DNA of 9,795 nt from the NCBI GenBank assembly GCA_028707105.1, contig JAQTUY010000053.1:1-9795 (forward strand), written 5' to 3'. The notes under the pieces are model-generated. The model ran no database searches, had not been told where the DNA came from, and worked only from the letters and a program-made list of their open reading frames with translations. A program made the position numbers and the translations under genes. This DNA comes from Candidatus Omnitrophota bacterium. Lineage in GTDB: Bacteria; Omnitrophota; Koll11; Gygaellales; JAQTUY01. Below are positions 1 to 7,852 of this stretch, in pieces; within the stretch, counting starts at the first letter, position 1; each line of letters opens with the position of its first letter.

Positions 1-698
1 TCGATTCGAGCAAGACCCTTTTTAATTATAAACTGGACGCGCTTAAAGAACGCCATAATTACCGCGAACCGGAGGGCAGGTCCGCCATTGCCAATGATAT
101 GCTTTCCACGATCGCCAGGGTGAAGAACGCCATTTTAAAAGCGGATTATATTAAAAGCCTGGCCCAGGACCTGGATATCAATGAGGAAGCGTTGATGGTT
201 GAATTGAAGAACGTCAAGGATTATAAAAGCGCCTCCGAAGCGTTCTCTTCGCCTTCAAAAAAACCGTTGAATATCAACCCGACCGAGAAACTGCTGATAA
301 AATTAATGCTGGATGAAGCAGACCTGGTAGAAAGGCTAAGGGACAATTTGACGCCCGCGGATTTCCAGGATGAGCGCACCATGCGGATAGTGTCGATCAT
401 TTACGAGGCTTTCTCCCAGGGCAAGTCCGTAAATCCCAGCAGCCTGGTAAATCTGTTCATTTCCCAGCAGGACTTGTCCCAGGTCATCTGCGAATTAAGC
501 CTGCTCCCGGATATATCCGGGGCGGATAAAGATAAAGTGGTGGATGATTGTATCCGGCGCATCAAGAACCAGGGTGTTAAAATGAAGACGGAATTACTCC
601 GCCGCGAGATAAAAATAGCTCAAGAGCGCAAGGATGAGATCCGGCTAAAAGGACTTATGCAGGAATATTGCAGCCTAACCAAAAGAGGGGGCACATGA
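1..698 (+). CDS. dnaG: DNA primase DnaG, C-terminal part (5' end outside window)
   Basis: This is the 3' end of the primase that makes RNA primers at the replication fork. The reading frame is open from base 3, giving 231 residues; the first ATG in the frame (99) is internal, because good primase sequence ([13 protein letters not shown]) precedes it. The visible part covers the end of the region after the catalytic TOPRIM core, with the linker pattern '[18 protein letters not shown]...[11 protein letters not shown]', and then the C-terminal helical domain that in this family binds the replicative helicase DnaB. The zinc-binding and TOPRIM domains lie upstream and cannot be checked. The TGA stop overlaps the rpoD ATG (ATGA, 4 bases), so the two genes are probably translationally coupled. 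dnaG next to rpoD is the classic macromolecular-synthesis operon order. The identification rests on the linker, the C-terminal pattern and the rpoD neighbour. Confidence 0.93.
   Translation, partial: DSSKTLFNYKLDALKERHNYREPEGRSAIANDMLSTIARVKNAILKADYIKSLAQDLDINEEALMVELKNVKDYKSASEAFSSPSKKPLNINPTEKLLIKLMLDEADLVERLRDNLTPADFQDERTMRIVSIIYEAFSQGKSVNPSSLVNLFISQQDLSQVICELSLLPDISGADKDKVVDDCIRRIKNQGVKMKTELLRREIKIAQERKDEIRLKGLMQEYCSLTKRGGT
684..691 (+). promoter_or_regulatory. Shine-Dalgarno site that sets the rpoD start
   Basis: The purine run AGAGGGGG ends 3 bases before the ATG at 695; its upstream part (AGAGG) lies at normal spacing. A longer reading from the TTG at 668 is possible in frame, but it has no such site and would only add nine residues encoded inside the dnaG end. 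The site supports ATG 695 as the start. Confidence 0.6.
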
Positions 699-2269
699 AG
701 AAAGAAACGGCATCCAAGAAAGAGATAAAGAAAATAATAGCTTTGGGCAAGCAGAAAGGGTTCCTTACTTATGATGAGGTGAACAACCTCCTGCCTGAAG
801 ATATATCCTCAGTCGATGAGATCGACCAGGTTTTTGATCTCCTGGGAAGCGAGGATATCCAGATAGTCGATAATGAAGAGGCTAAAAATATTACTCCCGC
901 GGATAAACAGATGCTGGATACTTCCAAAAACGAGTTTGCCGAAGAGCAGGCTAAGGTCGAAGATAAGTTCCTGCCCCTGGATGACCCGGTGAGGATGTAT
1001 TTAAAGCAAATGGGGACTATCTCGCTTCTCTCAAGGGAGGATGAGATAGAACTGGCTAAAAAGATCGAGGAGGCCGAGAATAAGTTCAGGAGGGCGGTGC
1101 TTTCGACAAAGTTCGCCAAGGGTAAGATGCTTGAGGTCGCCGACGAGATAATCGAAGGGTCGCTTAGCCTTGAAGAGATGGTCAAGGAAGACGTCAGCAT
1201 CCGCCGCAATCACGTTTTGAACAAGATAAAGCGCTTAAACCGCACCCTCAAAAAGACGCGCGGCGACGCCAACAATATGAATCTGCTGGTGCAGTTCAAC
1301 TTTACCACTTCAGTAATAGAATCCATCGTTTTAAAGATAAGCCCGGTCGTCAGGGAACTGCGCCAGGCGCAGCGGCAATTAACTTCGGAGCCCAAGTCCA
1401 ACAGGAAGAAAAGGGCCGCGTTATTTTTAAGGAGAAGGAACGCCATAAGGCAGCTTGGTCATACCCCGTTGGAAATAGAAGAACAAATGAAGCTTATCAA
1501 GCTGACGCAGAGTAAATTCAACCGCGCCAAGAAAAAGCTGGTCGAGGCTAACCTGCGCCTTGTGGTGAGCATCGCCAAGAAATATACCAACCGCGGGCTG
1601 TCCTTCCTGGACCTTATCCAGGAGGGCAATATCGGTCTGATGCGCGCCGTCGAAAAATTTGAATACAGGCGCGGCTATAAGTTTTCTACTTATGCTACCT
1701 GGTGGATAAGGCAGGCGATAACCCGTTCTATCGCCGACCAGGCCAGGACTATCAGAATACCCGTGCATATGACGGAAACAATAAACAAGATAATCCGCGT
1801 ATCGCGCATATTCGTCCAGGAGAACGGCAGGGAGCCGCGTCCCGAAGAGATAGCCAAAAATATGCGTATGCCCCAGGATAAGGTAAAAGCTATACTTAAG
1901 ATCGCCCAGGAACCTATATCCCTGCAGATGCCTATAGGCGATGAGGGGGATACTCATTTCGGGGATTTTATCGAAGATAAAAAGGCCATTTCTCCGGCTA
2001 ACGCCACAGTTTATACCATGTTAAAAGAGGAAATAAATACGGCGCTGGATACGCTTACCGAAAGGGAAGAGAAAATACTTACTCTCCGTTTCGGGGTTAA
2101 TGACGGCTGTCCGCATACTTTGGAAGAAGTGGGGAATATCTTTAAGGTCACCCGGGAAAGGGTGCGCCAGATCGAAGCTAAGGCGTTAAAAAAGCTGCGC
2201 CATCCCACGCGTTCCAAAAGGCTGCGCACTTTCCTTGATATGACGTTGGAACACCAGAGAGAATATTAG
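695..2269 (+). CDS. rpoD: Primary RNA polymerase sigma factor RpoD (sigma-70)
   Basis: This is the housekeeping sigma factor, which gives RNA polymerase its promoter specificity. The 524 residues show the full group 1 layout. Region 1.1 lies at about 10-60 ('[15 protein letters not shown]'). Region 1.2 is at about 95-128 ('[21 protein letters not shown]'). A non-conserved region of about 150 residues follows, shorter than in E. coli. Region 2 is at about 279-350, with '[12 protein letters not shown]', '[13 protein letters not shown]', and '[13 protein letters not shown]' for -10 recognition and melting. Region 3 spans about 360-435. Region 4 is at about 448-515, with the -35-binding helix-turn-helix '[20 protein letters not shown]'. 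The intact regions 2.4 and 4.2 predict ordinary TTGACA/TATAAT promoters, which fits the -10 elements seen in this window. ATG 695 was chosen because of its Shine-Dalgarno site and the ATGA overlap with dnaG. Its stop lies 7 bases before the next gene. Confidence 0.97.
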   Translation: MKKETASKKEIKKIIALGKQKGFLTYDEVNNLLPEDISSVDEIDQVFDLLGSEDIQIVDNEEAKNITPADKQMLDTSKNEFAEEQAKVEDKFLPLDDPVRMYLKQMGTISLLSREDEIELAKKIEEAENKFRRAVLSTKFAKGKMLEVADEIIEGSLSLEEMVKEDVSIRRNHVLNKIKRLNRTLKKTRGDANNMNLLVQFNFTTSVIESIVLKISPVVRELRQAQRQLTSEPKSNRKKRAALFLRRRNAIRQLGHTPLEIEEQMKLIKLTQSKFNRAKKKLVEANLRLVVSIAKKYTNRGLSFLDLIQEGNIGLMRAVEKFEYRRGYKFSTYATWWIRQAITRSIADQARTIRIPVHMTETINKIIRVSRIFVQENGREPRPEEIAKNMRMPQDKVKAILKIAQEPISLQMPIGDEGDTHFGDFIEDKKAISPANATVYTMLKEEINTALDTLTEREEKILTLRFGVNDGCPHTLEEVGNIFKVTRERVRQIEAKALKKLRHPTRSKRLRTFLDMTLEHQREY

Positions 2270-2276
2270 CCAGAGC

Positions 2277-3008
2277 ATGAAGTATGTCTATTCCTTGTGC
2301 GCCTTATTTTTTCTGTTCGTTTGTCCCGTTCAGTCCATAAGCGCGGATATCGTATACCTTAAAAACGGGCGCAGTATCGAAGGCGTTATAAAAAGCGAAG
2401 ATGCCGAAGGCTTAAAGTTGGATATAGGCCTGGGCACGGTGGGGATAGGTATAAATGAAATAGACCGCATCGACCGTGCTTCCTCCGGGGCGGATGAACT
2501 CCGTAATAAATGGGATCAGGAAAAACAGGCAAGAGAGGCTAAGGATGCTCAGGAGGGAACAACTCAAAAAAGTCCGCAGGATCCCCCGAGTACCGGATTG
2601 AAGCGGCCCAAGGAAGTCGATGTGACCCGGGAAGGAAACCATGTCTTTGTGGAGGCGGTGCTGAATAAGCAAGTAAAAGCGCAGCTTCTTGTGGATACCG
2701 GGGCTTCGATAATAGTCCTCTCCAATGAGATGGCGAAAAAGCTGGATATAGATATGTCCAATATCAGAAAAAAGGATATGATCCATCTGCAAATGGGCGA
2801 CGGCAGGAAAGTCGCCGCGCGGTTCGTATCTTTAAAGACGGTCAGCATAGAAGGGGTGGAAGCTAAAGGGGTGGACGCGGCTATCCTGCCGGATAGCGAA
2901 ACTGAGCCTGATTTTAAAGATGGGTTACTGGGGATGTCTTTTTTGAAAAGATTCAGCTTCCGCATGGACTTAAACGATAAAAAACTCATCCTGGAACCGC
3001 TTAAATAA
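2277..3008 (+). CDS. Secreted retropepsin-like aspartyl protease
   Basis: This is an exported protein of 243 residues. A signal peptide covers about residues 1-23 (hydrophobic core 'LCALFFLFV', likely cleavage after 'SISA'). A small beta domain follows at about 24-66 ('DIVYLKNGRSIEGVI', 'LGTVGIGINEIDRID'), a pattern I associate with envelope proteins of Omnitrophota and similar lineages. Residues 72-118 form a charged, proline-containing linker. The C-terminal part, about 119-243, is a single-lobed clan AA aspartic protease: 'VDTGAS' at 139-144 with catalytic D140, and 'GLLGMSFL' at 216-223. Such proteases work as dimers, each subunit giving one aspartate. The substrate is unknown; envelope or periplasmic processing is an inference. 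Only a weak ribosome site precedes the start, 7 bases after the rpoD stop, so coupling to rpoD translation is likely. The stop overlaps the next start (TAATG). Confidence 0.85.
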   Translation: MKYVYSLCALFFLFVCPVQSISADIVYLKNGRSIEGVIKSEDAEGLKLDIGLGTVGIGINEIDRIDRASSGADELRNKWDQEKQAREAKDAQEGTTQKSPQDPPSTGLKRPKEVDVTREGNHVFVEAVLNKQVKAQLLVDTGASIIVLSNEMAKKLDIDMSNIRKKDMIHLQMGDGRKVAARFVSLKTVSIEGVEAKGVDAAILPDSETEPDFKDGLLGMSFLKRFSFRMDLNDKKLILEPLK

Positions 3009-3184
3009 TGATAAAGTTGATAGGGCTTGTCTTGATGGCGTTGACGCTTGCCGGCTGCGCGAGCCGGTATGGCAAACTGCCGGATGGGAGGGAGTATAAG
3101 GAATACGATGTAAATTTTAACAAAGACAAGGGCAGGTTCGACGTCCCCCTGGAGGCAAAGAGCGATACAGCAGGAATGAGGTAG
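3008..3184 (+). CDS. Small predicted lipoprotein, 58 residues
   Basis: This short gene shares one base with the stop of the protease gene (TAATG), a typical coupling junction. Translation gives 'MIKLIGLVLMALTLAGCAS': a basic residue, a hydrophobic stretch and a lipobox LAGC, with the lipid-carrying cysteine at residue 17. After processing, a mature peptide of about 42 residues remains; it is charged and hydrophilic ('DGREYKEYDVNFNKDKGRFD') with no recognised domain. Serine rather than aspartate sits near the +2 region (C-A-S), so outer-membrane sorting by the Lol rule is plausible if the cell has that system. The only Shine-Dalgarno-like bases are weak (GGAA near 2993). Function is unknown; a partner or anchor for the adjacent protease is speculative. 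It could be a chance ORF, but lipobox plus TAATG coupling plus the terminator just downstream argue that it is real. Confidence 0.72.
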   Translation: MIKLIGLVLMALTLAGCASRYGKLPDGREYKEYDVNFNKDKGRFDVPLEAKSDTAGMR

Positions 3185-3204
3185 ATTTATACATATTAAA
3201 AGCT

Positions 3205-3241
3205 AAAAAAACGAAGGTATTTTTTTGCCTTCGTTTTTTTT
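3205..3241 (+). terminator. Intrinsic terminator of the dnaG-rpoD operon
   Basis: A perfect 13-bp inverted repeat pairs 3205-3217 (seven A then ACGAAGG without its first A, i.e. A7-CGAAGG) with 3228-3240 (CCTTCG-T7), around a 10-base loop, and the T-run continues to 3241. It lies 20 bases after the lipoprotein stop, so it closes the upstream operon. The symmetric A/T tracts would let it act in both directions, but no minus-strand gene is seen nearby. Confidence 0.93.
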
Positions 3242-3259
3242 GGTGGTATAATATACCCA
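3225..3259 (+). promoter_or_regulatory. Extended -10 promoter with start predicted at the kinase ATG
   Basis: A perfect TATAAT lies at 3247-3252, preceded by TGG (3244-3246), which fits the extended -10 pattern TGn. A weak -35 candidate, TTGCCT at 3225-3230, sits 16 bases upstream inside the terminator stem. Starting about 7 bases after the -10 box gives base 3259, the A of the histidine kinase ATG. A leaderless transcript is therefore predicted. This is read from sequence only. Confidence 0.75.
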
Positions 3260-5445
3260 TGCGCGTAAGAACGAAATTGATCGTTTTGACCATTTTCCTC
3301 ATCAGCCTATTCATTGGCATATTTTTTATCTTCCGCCATCTCGAAAGTCAAACACTCGTCTTATTTTTCCAAAACGCGGTAACCGAAAAAAGATCGACCT
3401 TCAATAAGCTTTATAACCTGGAAGGCAGAAGCCTCGAAACTTTTGCCTCCGACTATAGTATTTGGACCGAGATGGCGGAGTATGTTTCCAGCGGCGATCA
3501 GGCCTGGGCGGACCTGAATCTCAATCAGGACACGCTGTCAACTTTTTCAGCGAACGCCGTATGGGTATATAAGCCGGACCTGACTTTGCATTATTACGTT
3601 AACAATCTGGGGAATGATACGCTTAATGAGCTGTCTTTGCCCCCGGATTTTTTCAGCAAATTATCTAAAGATAAATTCGCCCATTTTTTTATCCGGACCT
3701 CTCCGGGGTTAATGGAAATACGGGGGGCAACGATCGTTGAAACTGAGGATGTCCAAAGAGCCTCTCTGCGCGGGTATTTTCTCGCGGGCAGGCTGTTAAG
3801 TTCCGGTTATATGGCAGATATGTCTTTATTGTTAGGCAGCGAAGTCCGGATAAAGGCTCATCGTGATGATCCCAAGAGCCGGGATGCGGATTACTTATCG
3901 CAAGGGCAGGTGAGTTTTTCCCTGCCGCTTAACTCCTGGGACGGCTCGAGTTTAGCTTATTTGAATGTGAAGTCGGTATCCAATGAAATAAAGTATTTCA
4001 AGAAGAGGTCTCAGGGGTACTTTTTATTTTTTGTCCTGTTTGGGGTTCTTTCCATCGGGCTGGGCACGTTATTGCTTTGGCGCTGGGTCGGCCTTCCGCT
4101 GGAACTGGTTTCTTTGACATTAAAGACGGAAAATCCCAATTACCTGGATCGGGTAAAAGATCTAAGGAATGAGTACGGCGATATCGCGTCTTTAATAGTG
4201 AATTTTTTCGCGCAGAGAAGCGACCTTTTGAGGCAGATAAAAGAGCGCATAGATACGGAATTGACCTTACAAAGGCGAAGTGAAGAGCTGCAGGTTATCT
4301 TAGATTCTGTTCCGGCGATGGTATTTTATAAAGATACGCAGAACCGGTTCGTCCGTATTAATAAGGCTTTCGAAGATACCATGGGGCTGCCTAAACAGCA
4401 GCTGGAGGGCAGGGATCTTGGAGAGATCTATCCTCCGGAACAGGCGGAAGCTTACTTTAAGGATGATAAAGAAGTGATCGCCTCCGGGGTCCCTAAAAGA
4501 AATATCGTCGAGCCGATGCAGACAAAAAATGGATTACGGCTGCTCCAGTCAGATAAGGTGCCTTATCGGGACAAGGATGGCAAAATAATAGGCATAATCG
4601 GTTTCGCGGTTGATATTACTGAGCAGAAGAAAGCTGAAGAAGATTTGAAGGTATCGTACGAGAAACTTAAAGAGGCCCAGGATCAGCTTATCCAGTCGGA
4701 GAAGATGGAGGTAGTGGGAAAGATCGCCAGCGGCATAGCCCACGAAGTGAAGAATCCGCTGGCAATAATATTGCAGGGGATAGATTATCTCCAGAGCGAA
4801 AAAGATATAACCGCCAATAAGGTGGCGGAGGAGCTGCTGGACAAAATGAATAACGCTGTGCTGAGGGCGGATAATATCGTTAAGAGCCTGCTGAATTTCT
4901 CCAGCCTCACGGAAGTTAATATGCTGCCGGTCAGCATCAGCGCGCTGCTTGAAAGTTCTGTATTATTAGTGCGGCATTATTGCGTAAAGAATCATATCGA
5001 AATAATCCGGGATTTTAAGGATGTCCCCGCTGTAAAAGTAGATAGTAATAAGATGGAGCAGGTATTTGTGAATCTGCTGATGAACGCGATCGAGGCGATG
5101 CCGGAAGGCGGCCATTTGACCCTGCGTGTTTATCCCGATCATGTAGAGGCCGGCGGCAATGCCGTGGGTATGCGCAAGGGCGATTTATTCAAGCCGGGGG
5201 AGAAAATAGCGGTCGTGCGTATCGAAGATTCCGGAGCGGGCGTCCTTGAAGAAAATATAGACAAGGTCTTTGACCCGTTCTTCAGCACCAAGCGTGATAA
5301 GGGCGGAACGGGCCTGGGGTTATCGGTGGTGAAGAATATAATCGATATGCATAAAGGCACGATCGATATCGGGAATAAAGCTGGAGGCGGAGGCGCTGCT
5401 GTGACCTTGAAATTTAAGATATATGAGCGGAGGGATCATGGATAA
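3259..5445 (+). CDS. Membrane sensor histidine kinase, CHASE4-PAS-HisKA-HATPase
   Basis: This 728-residue kinase should sit in the inner membrane and phosphorylate the receiver encoded next door. TM1 is at about 6-26. The extracytoplasmic sensor spans about 30-250 and has the CHASE4-like feature 'FASDYSIWTEMAEY' near 62-75. TM2 is at about 253-276, followed by a HAMP-like linker. A PAS domain covers about 340-455 ('VPAMVFYKDTQNRFVRIN', ending 'GFAVDITEQKK'). A coiled segment leads to HisKA, with phospho-acceptor H495 in 'IAHEVKNP'; the E and N after it are the residues used for phosphatase activity. In the ATPase domain the N box is at 605-609, the G1 box is D657-S-G-A-G, the F box is 'FDPFF' at 671, and the G2 box is 'GGTGLGL' at 682. 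All catalytic residues are present. The ATG is chosen because the TM1 helix starts right after it; no good Shine-Dalgarno precedes it. The ligand is unknown. Confidence 0.93.
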   Translation: MRVRTKLIVLTIFLISLFIGIFFIFRHLESQTLVLFFQNAVTEKRSTFNKLYNLEGRSLETFASDYSIWTEMAEYVSSGDQAWADLNLNQDTLSTFSANAVWVYKPDLTLHYYVNNLGNDTLNELSLPPDFFSKLSKDKFAHFFIRTSPGLMEIRGATIVETEDVQRASLRGYFLAGRLLSSGYMADMSLLLGSEVRIKAHRDDPKSRDADYLSQGQVSFSLPLNSWDGSSLAYLNVKSVSNEIKYFKKRSQGYFLFFVLFGVLSIGLGTLLLWRWVGLPLELVSLTLKTENPNYLDRVKDLRNEYGDIASLIVNFFAQRSDLLRQIKERIDTELTLQRRSEELQVILDSVPAMVFYKDTQNRFVRINKAFEDTMGLPKQQLEGRDLGEIYPPEQAEAYFKDDKEVIASGVPKRNIVEPMQTKNGLRLLQSDKVPYRDKDGKIIGIIGFAVDITEQKKAEEDLKVSYEKLKEAQDQLIQSEKMEVVGKIASGIAHEVKNPLAIILQGIDYLQSEKDITANKVAEELLDKMNNAVLRADNIVKSLLNFSSLTEVNMLPVSISALLESSVLLVRHYCVKNHIEIIRDFKDVPAVKVDSNKMEQVFVNLLMNAIEAMPEGGHLTLRVYPDHVEAGGNAVGMRKGDLFKPGEKIAVVRIEDSGAGVLEENIDKVFDPFFSTKRDKGGTGLGLSVVKNIIDMHKGTIDIGNKAGGGGAAVTLKFKIYERRDHG
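5428..5435 (+). promoter_or_regulatory. Shine-Dalgarno site for the first response regulator
   Basis: CGGAGGGA lies two bases before the ATG at 5438, with the GGAGG core about 5 bases away. It is inside the end of the kinase gene. An in-frame ATG at 5423 precedes this site and has none of its own, so 5438 is the better start. Confidence 0.75.
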
Positions 5446-5809
5446 GAAAAAGATACTTATTGTCGATGATGAGAAGGATTTCGGCCAGATGGTCAAGCTG
5501 AACCTTGAAAAGGGCGGTGAATACGATGTGCGGGTGGAATCTGTCCCGGGTTACGCCATTGAAACGGCTAAATATTTTAAACCCGACCTCATATTCCTGG
5601 ATATCGTAATGCCCGACCTGGATGGTATGTCCGTGTTCAACCAGCTTCAGGATGAAGATGACCTGCGCGGCATCCCGGTCGTCTTCCTGACCGCTATCAT
5701 GAGCCAGGAGGAGGTAGCCCGGTGCAAGGGGGTTGCCAGCGAGCACATCGTTTTAGCTAAGCCGATAAAACTGGATAAATTGATCGAATGTATCAAAAAT
5801 AATACCTAG
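5438..5809 (+). CDS. Receiver-only response regulator (CheY-like)
   Basis: A single receiver domain of 123 residues with no DNA-binding or enzymatic output. The acidic pair D10-D11 ('ILIVDDE') binds Mg2+. D55 in 'LIFLDIVMPDLDG' is the phosphorylation site, T85 ('VFLTA') is the switch residue and K108 ('LAKPI') the invariant lysine, so the active site is complete. The gene starts within the last 8 bases of the kinase gene (ATGGATAA holds both start and stop), so kinase and receiver are co-translated and almost surely cognate partners. Without an output domain it must act by protein contact, as a relay step, or as a phosphate sink. The next kinase starts 15 bases after its stop. It shares its first five residues and general layout with the second receiver in this window. 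Confidence 0.95.
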   Translation: MDKKKILIVDDEKDFGQMVKLNLEKGGEYDVRVESVPGYAIETAKYFKPDLIFLDIVMPDLDGMSVFNQLQDEDDLRGIPVVFLTAIMSQEEVARCKGVASEHIVLAKPIKLDKLIECIKNNT

Positions 5810-5815
5810 GCGGGG
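5809..5815 (+). promoter_or_regulatory. Likely Shine-Dalgarno site for kinase 2
   Basis: GGCGGGG sits 9 bases before ATG 5825 and overlaps the stop of the receiver gene. A TTG at 5819 is also in frame but lies only 3 bases from the site, so ATG 5825 is preferred. The match to GGAGG is imperfect. Confidence 0.5.
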
Positions 5816-5824
5816 AATTTGTTC

Positions 5825-7852
5825 ATGCGCATATTGCAGTTTTTTAAGAGGCGTTCAGCCGTTGCGCCTTCGGGCTCGCCGAAGGTTGATCCGGATGAAG
5901 CCAGAAAATATGGTGAAGAGTATTTCCGCTTAGTCACCGATAACGCTTCCGACATGATAGTGATCGTGGACGCCAAAGGAATGATCAAATACGCTAATAA
6001 AGTCATTGAGCGGTATCTTGGCTATGGCCCCGCGGAGATGATCGGCAAGAGCGGCTTCCGCTTTATATGCCGGGATGATATACCCAGGGCAATTAATGAT
6101 TTCCGCAAGTCCACGCAGATAGGCAGGGTCCCGATACTTAATTCTTTTCGGATGCGGCATAAAAACGGGTCAATGCGTTTTTTTGAGGGTACCGGCACTA
6201 ATCTTTTGAGTAATCCTATCGTCGCCGGTTTTGTGATGAATATCCGTGATGTTACGGAAGAGAAGGAGATGGGAAAAGCTTTAAGGGAGAGCGAAGACAG
6301 GAACAGGATGATAACGGAAAACACCAGCGACCTGATCGCCGTTACCACTTTTGAGCTGATCCCGAAGTATCTTTATCTTAGCCCGTCGCACGAAAAGGCT
6401 ATGGGATATAAGATAGAAGAGCTTATCGGCAGAGCCGGATTGGATTATGTCCATCCCGGGGACAGGATGAAGCTTTCTTCAATGCTGAACGCTTACCTTG
6501 CCGAAAAGGCCAGGAAGCTTATGGGCTTCAGCTCTAAGCCCTGGCATGAAACTTTTGACTACAGGGCCAGGACAAAAGACGGCAGCTGGATATACCTGGA
6601 GAGCACAGCCGACCTTGTGGGAGATAAGATCGTCATGGTCTCCAGGAATATTACCGAACGCAAAAAGATGCAGGAGGAATTAATAAAGGCCAAGGAATTC
6701 TCCGATATTGTCATGAACAGCATGCCCGGGATATTTTTTGTTTTCGACGCGGAGGGAAAGCTTTTACTCTGGAACAAAAAAGTAGAGGAAATTTCAGGGT
6801 ATTCGCATAAAGAGATCAAGGAACTCACGCATTTTGACGTGCTTTTTGATGAAGAAAAGATCGAATTAAAGGATAAGATCGAGGAGGCATTTACTAAAGG
6901 GGAAGCCCACATGGAGGGTTATCTCTTGACCAAAGATAAAAAGAGCATACCGTTTTATCTCGCGGGCAGGCGCGTTGCGATAGATAATATCCCTTATTTG
7001 GTAGGCACAGGCACGGATATCAGTGAAAGTAAAAAATCGGAAGCCGCGTTGATCAAAGCGTATACCGAACTTAAAGACAGCCAGGAACAGCTTGCCCAAG
7101 TGGATAAGCTGGACGCGATCGGCAGATTAGCGGGTGGAGTGGCGCATGAAGTCAAGAATCCCCTGGGTATCATTTTGCAGGGGGTGAACTTCCTTGAGGA
7201 TAAGGTGAGCGCCGGGCATAAAGACATGGCCGATATCATCCTGATGATAAAAAATAATATCGAGAAGGCTGATAATATTATCCGCGCGCTTCTTGATTTC
7301 TCCAGGACCGGAAAGCTGGATCTGAACGCGGAGAGCCTGAACGCCATTTTAGAGGATGCTTTAGTCCTGCTTAAATATCCGCTTGTCTCTAATAAGATAA
7401 CTGTCGTAAAAGACTTAAAAAGCGGCCTGCCCGCCGCGCGCGTAGACAGGAGAAGGGTCGAGCAGGTATTTATGAACGTGTTTTTAAACGGCATCCAGTC
7501 TATGCCGACCGGAGGCAGATTATCCATCCGCTCATACCTGGGTAAGCCCGGCGAAGCCGCCGGCGGAGTTATGCGGGTGGGTAACAGCGTATTCGGCCCT
7601 GAAGAGCGGGCTTTGTTCGTGGAAGTTGAAGATACCGGCGCGGGTATACCTGATGAGAACCTAAGTAAGATCTTCGAGCCTTTCTTTACCACCAAAGCTC
7701 CGGGTGAGGGAGCGGGGCTGGGGCTCTCTGTCGCTCATAATATCATCGATATGCACCGGGGTTTTATCGATGTGGAAAGCCGCGTAGGCAAAGGGACAAA
7801 GGTAACGGTTGTTCTGGGAATATCGATCAAGGAGGGAAAAAGTAATGGATAA
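5825..7852 (+). CDS. Soluble sensor histidine kinase with three PAS domains
   Basis: A 675-residue kinase with no membrane helix, so it senses inside the cytoplasm. Three PAS domains lie at about 33-145 ('YFRLVTDNASDMIVIVDAKG', ending 'NIRDVTEEKE'), about 158-280 (ending 'VSRNITERKK') and about 292-405 (ending 'GTGTDISESKK'). A coiled linker leads to HisKA, with H441 in 'VAHEVKNP'. The ATPase domain has N551/N555 (N box), the G1 box D603-T-G-A-G, the F box 'FEPFF' and the G2 box 'GEGAGLGL'; it looks active. Its kinase core closely resembles that of kinase 1, including a shared loop before the G1 box, so the two are probably paralogues with swapped sensors. PAS ligands such as haem, flavin or redox cofactors cannot be told from the sequence. 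The 3' end overlaps the second receiver gene by 8 bases, just as in the first pair. Confidence 0.94.
   Translation: MRILQFFKRRSAVAPSGSPKVDPDEARKYGEEYFRLVTDNASDMIVIVDAKGMIKYANKVIERYLGYGPAEMIGKSGFRFICRDDIPRAINDFRKSTQIGRVPILNSFRMRHKNGSMRFFEGTGTNLLSNPIVAGFVMNIRDVTEEKEMGKALRESEDRNRMITENTSDLIAVTTFELIPKYLYLSPSHEKAMGYKIEELIGRAGLDYVHPGDRMKLSSMLNAYLAEKARKLMGFSSKPWHETFDYRARTKDGSWIYLESTADLVGDKIVMVSRNITERKKMQEELIKAKEFSDIVMNSMPGIFFVFDAEGKLLLWNKKVEEISGYSHKEIKELTHFDVLFDEEKIELKDKIEEAFTKGEAHMEGYLLTKDKKSIPFYLAGRRVAIDNIPYLVGTGTDISESKKSEAALIKAYTELKDSQEQLAQVDKLDAIGRLAGGVAHEVKNPLGIILQGVNFLEDKVSAGHKDMADIILMIKNNIEKADNIIRALLDFSRTGKLDLNAESLNAILEDALVLLKYPLVSNKITVVKDLKSGLPAARVDRRRVEQVFMNVFLNGIQSMPTGGRLSIRSYLGKPGEAAGGVMRVGNSVFGPEERALFVEVEDTGAGIPDENLSKIFEPFFTTKAPGEGAGLGLSVAHNIIDMHRGFIDVESRVGKGTKVTVVLGISIKEGKSNG
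7831..7836 (+). promoter_or_regulatory. Shine-Dalgarno site for the second response regulator
   Basis: A perfect GGAGGG lies 8 bases before ATG 7845, inside the end of kinase 2. A longer in-frame reading from TTG 7809 would place this site within the coding region, so 7845 is the start. Confidence 0.8.

Noticed and set aside
668..694. TTG start at 668 adding nine residues to RpoD
   Set aside because: The added residues come from the dnaG end; ATG 695 has a purine-rich site and the ATGA overlap.
769..2229. Several minus-strand open frames across rpoD (for example 769-1209, 1427-1957)
   Set aside because: They lie opposite a clearly conserved sigma factor, have no recognisable domains or ribosome sites, and are rich in Ser/Leu as expected of antisense shadows.
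6498..6683. A 61-residue plus-strand frame inside kinase 2
   Set aside because: It lies in another frame within a PAS domain, and its sequence looks like a frame-shifted translation with no domain.
6994..7695. A 233-residue minus-strand open frame opposite kinase 2
   Set aside because: It is long, but it mirrors the conserved HisKA/ATPase coding strand and has no family features or start signals; a shadow ORF.
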